Assembly: GCA_018882545.1 (NCBI GenBank)
Contig: VERS01000159.1
Coordinates: 1-5,866, forward strand
DNA: 5,866 nucleotides
Source: Mycobacterium sp.
GTDB lineage: Bacteria; Actinomycetota; Actinomycetes; Mycobacteriales; Mycobacteriaceae
Direction of reading: 5' to 3'
In this document: positions 5,094 to 5,866 of the stretch, piece after piece
Layout of the letters: each line of letters opens with the position of its first letter
Numbering within the stretch: position 1 is the first letter of the stretch
Made by a program: the position numbers and the translations under genes
Notes under the pieces: generated by a model
Told to the model about the DNA's origin: nothing
What the model saw: the letters and a program-made list of their open reading frames with translations, nothing else
The model's database searches: none

Positions 5094-5866
5094 GCCAGCC
5101 AGTCGGCCGCATCGGCGGCCCAGTAGCTCAGAATGATGTCCGCACCGGCCCGGCGGATGCACAGCAGGGACTCCAGCACGGCGGCCCGCTGGTCCACCCA
5201 GCCGTTGGCGGCCGCTGCGCTGATCATGGCGTATTCGCCGGACACCTGATAGGCCGCGACCGGAACCGGCGAGAGTGCCGCGGCCGCCGCCACGACGTCG
5301 AGATAACCCAGCGCCGGCTTGACCATCACGACGTCGGCGCCCTCCTCGACGTCGAGCATCACCTCCCGGATCGCTTCCCGGCCGTTTCCGCTGTCCTGCT
5401 GATAGGTGCGGCGGTCACCGGTGAGGCTGGAGGCCACCGCCTCCCGGAAGGGCCCGTAGAAGGCCGAGGCGAATTTGGCCGCGTATGCCAGCACCGCAAC
5501 CTCGGAAAAACCGGCGGCATCCAGGCCGTCCCGGATCGCACCGACCTGGCCGTCCATCATCCCGCTCGGAGCGACCATCGCGGCGCCCGCTTGAGCCTGC
5601 GCCACAGCGAGTTTCACGTACTGCTCGTTGGTCGCGTCGTTGTCGACCCGGCCTGCGGAGTCCAGCACTCCGCAGTGTCCGTGGTCGGTGAACTCATCCA
5701 GGCAGGTGTCGGCTATCAGGACGGTGGCATCACCGAGGTCGGCGGCGAGGTCGCCAAGCGCCACATTGAGGATTCCGTCCGGGCGGATTCCGCAGGAACC
5801 GACCGCGTCCTTGTCCTCGCTACGGGGCACCCCGAAGAGCATCAGCCCGCCCACCCCGGCCTGGAC
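5090..5866 (-). CDS. hemB: Delta-aminolevulinic acid dehydratase (porphobilinogen synthase), N-terminus outside window
   Basis: HemB condenses two 5-aminolevulinate molecules to porphobilinogen, the first common step of tetrapyrrole (heme, siroheme, B12) synthesis, in the cytosol as an oligomer. The visible 258 residues are the C-terminal four-fifths of a protein usually about 325-330 aa; roughly 70 N-terminal residues are off the right edge. Clear landmarks (fragment numbering) are LMLFGVP (8-14), the metal-site loop DTCLDEFTDHGHCG (53-66), APSGMMDGQV (99-108), AYAAKFASAFYGPFREA (127-143) with Schiff-base K131, VMVKPALGYLD (180-190) with the second Schiff-base lysine K183, and YQVSGEYAMI (206-215). 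The metal loop has Cys-Asp-Cys (C55, D57, C65) rather than the three Cys of Zn enzymes. The TGA stop overlaps the GTG start of the next membrane-protein gene. The promoter is not visible. Confidence 0.97.
   Translation of the reverse strand, partial: VQAGVGGLMLFGVPRSEDKDAVGSCGIRPDGILNVALGDLAADLGDATVLIADTCLDEFTDHGHCGVLDSAGRVDNDATNEQYVKLAVAQAQAGAAMVAPSGMMDGQVGAIRDGLDAAGFSEVAVLAYAAKFASAFYGPFREAVASSLTGDRRTYQQDSGNGREAIREVMLDVEEGADVVMVKPALGYLDVVAAAAALSPVPVAAYQVSGEYAMISAAAANGWVDQRAAVLESLLCIRRAGADIILSYWAADAADWLA

Noticed and set aside
5094..5162. Upstream extension of the 139-aa membrane protein by 23 codons
   Set aside because: It overlaps hemB deeply and adds a Cys/Arg/His-rich stretch; the GTG within the GTGA overlap is a far better start.

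Overview
The window is GC-rich, tightly packed DNA, and every gene I can support lies on the minus strand. It looks like a chromosomal segment of a mycobacterium or close relative (Mycobacterium/Mycolicibacterium). The grounds are the actinobacterial-type HemB, a copper P1B-ATPase closely resembling mycobacterial CtpA/CtpB/CtpV, frequent GTG starts, likely leaderless -10/ATG arrangements, and a copper operator of the mycobacterial TACCC-N5-GGGTA type. The species assignment is inference.

In the direction of transcription (right to left), the window opens inside hemB (5866 to 5090, 5' end missing), which makes porphobilinogen for heme. Five small membrane-protein genes follow, almost without gaps: a 139-aa four-helix protein (GTGA overlap with hemB), a 140-aa four-helix protein (25-bp gap), a 184-aa protein with two helices and a cytoplasmic domain (8-bp overlap, DUF3093-like), an 82-aa two-helix protein (GTGA overlap) and a 121-aa four-helix protein (26-bp overlap). 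Their function is unknown. The spacing suggests one translationally coupled transcript with hemB.

Directly after the last of these stop codons is a perfect 17-bp palindrome at 3078-3094, a CsoR/RicR-type copper operator. It overlaps a TATAGT -10 box placed 7 nt before the ATG of a 709-aa Cu(I)-exporting P1B-1 ATPase (3067-938). That ATPase has an N-terminal CxxC metal-binding domain, a histidine/methionine-rich linker built from a 21-bp tandem duplication, a complete set of P1B-1 transport and catalytic motifs, and an unusually short nucleotide-binding domain. No copper regulator gene is present, so it must act in trans.

After a 67-bp intergenic gap comes a DUF2236 (MpaB/latex-clearing-protein type oxygenase) gene, which runs off the left edge after 290 codons. 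It may have its own leaderless promoter.

There are no RNA genes, mobile elements, CRISPR arrays or convincing intrinsic terminators. The long plus-strand open frames are antisense shadows of the minus-strand genes. The most interesting signals are the copper-switch promoter embedded between two gene groups, the repeat-built metal-binding linker, and the uncharacterised membrane-protein cluster tied to hemB.
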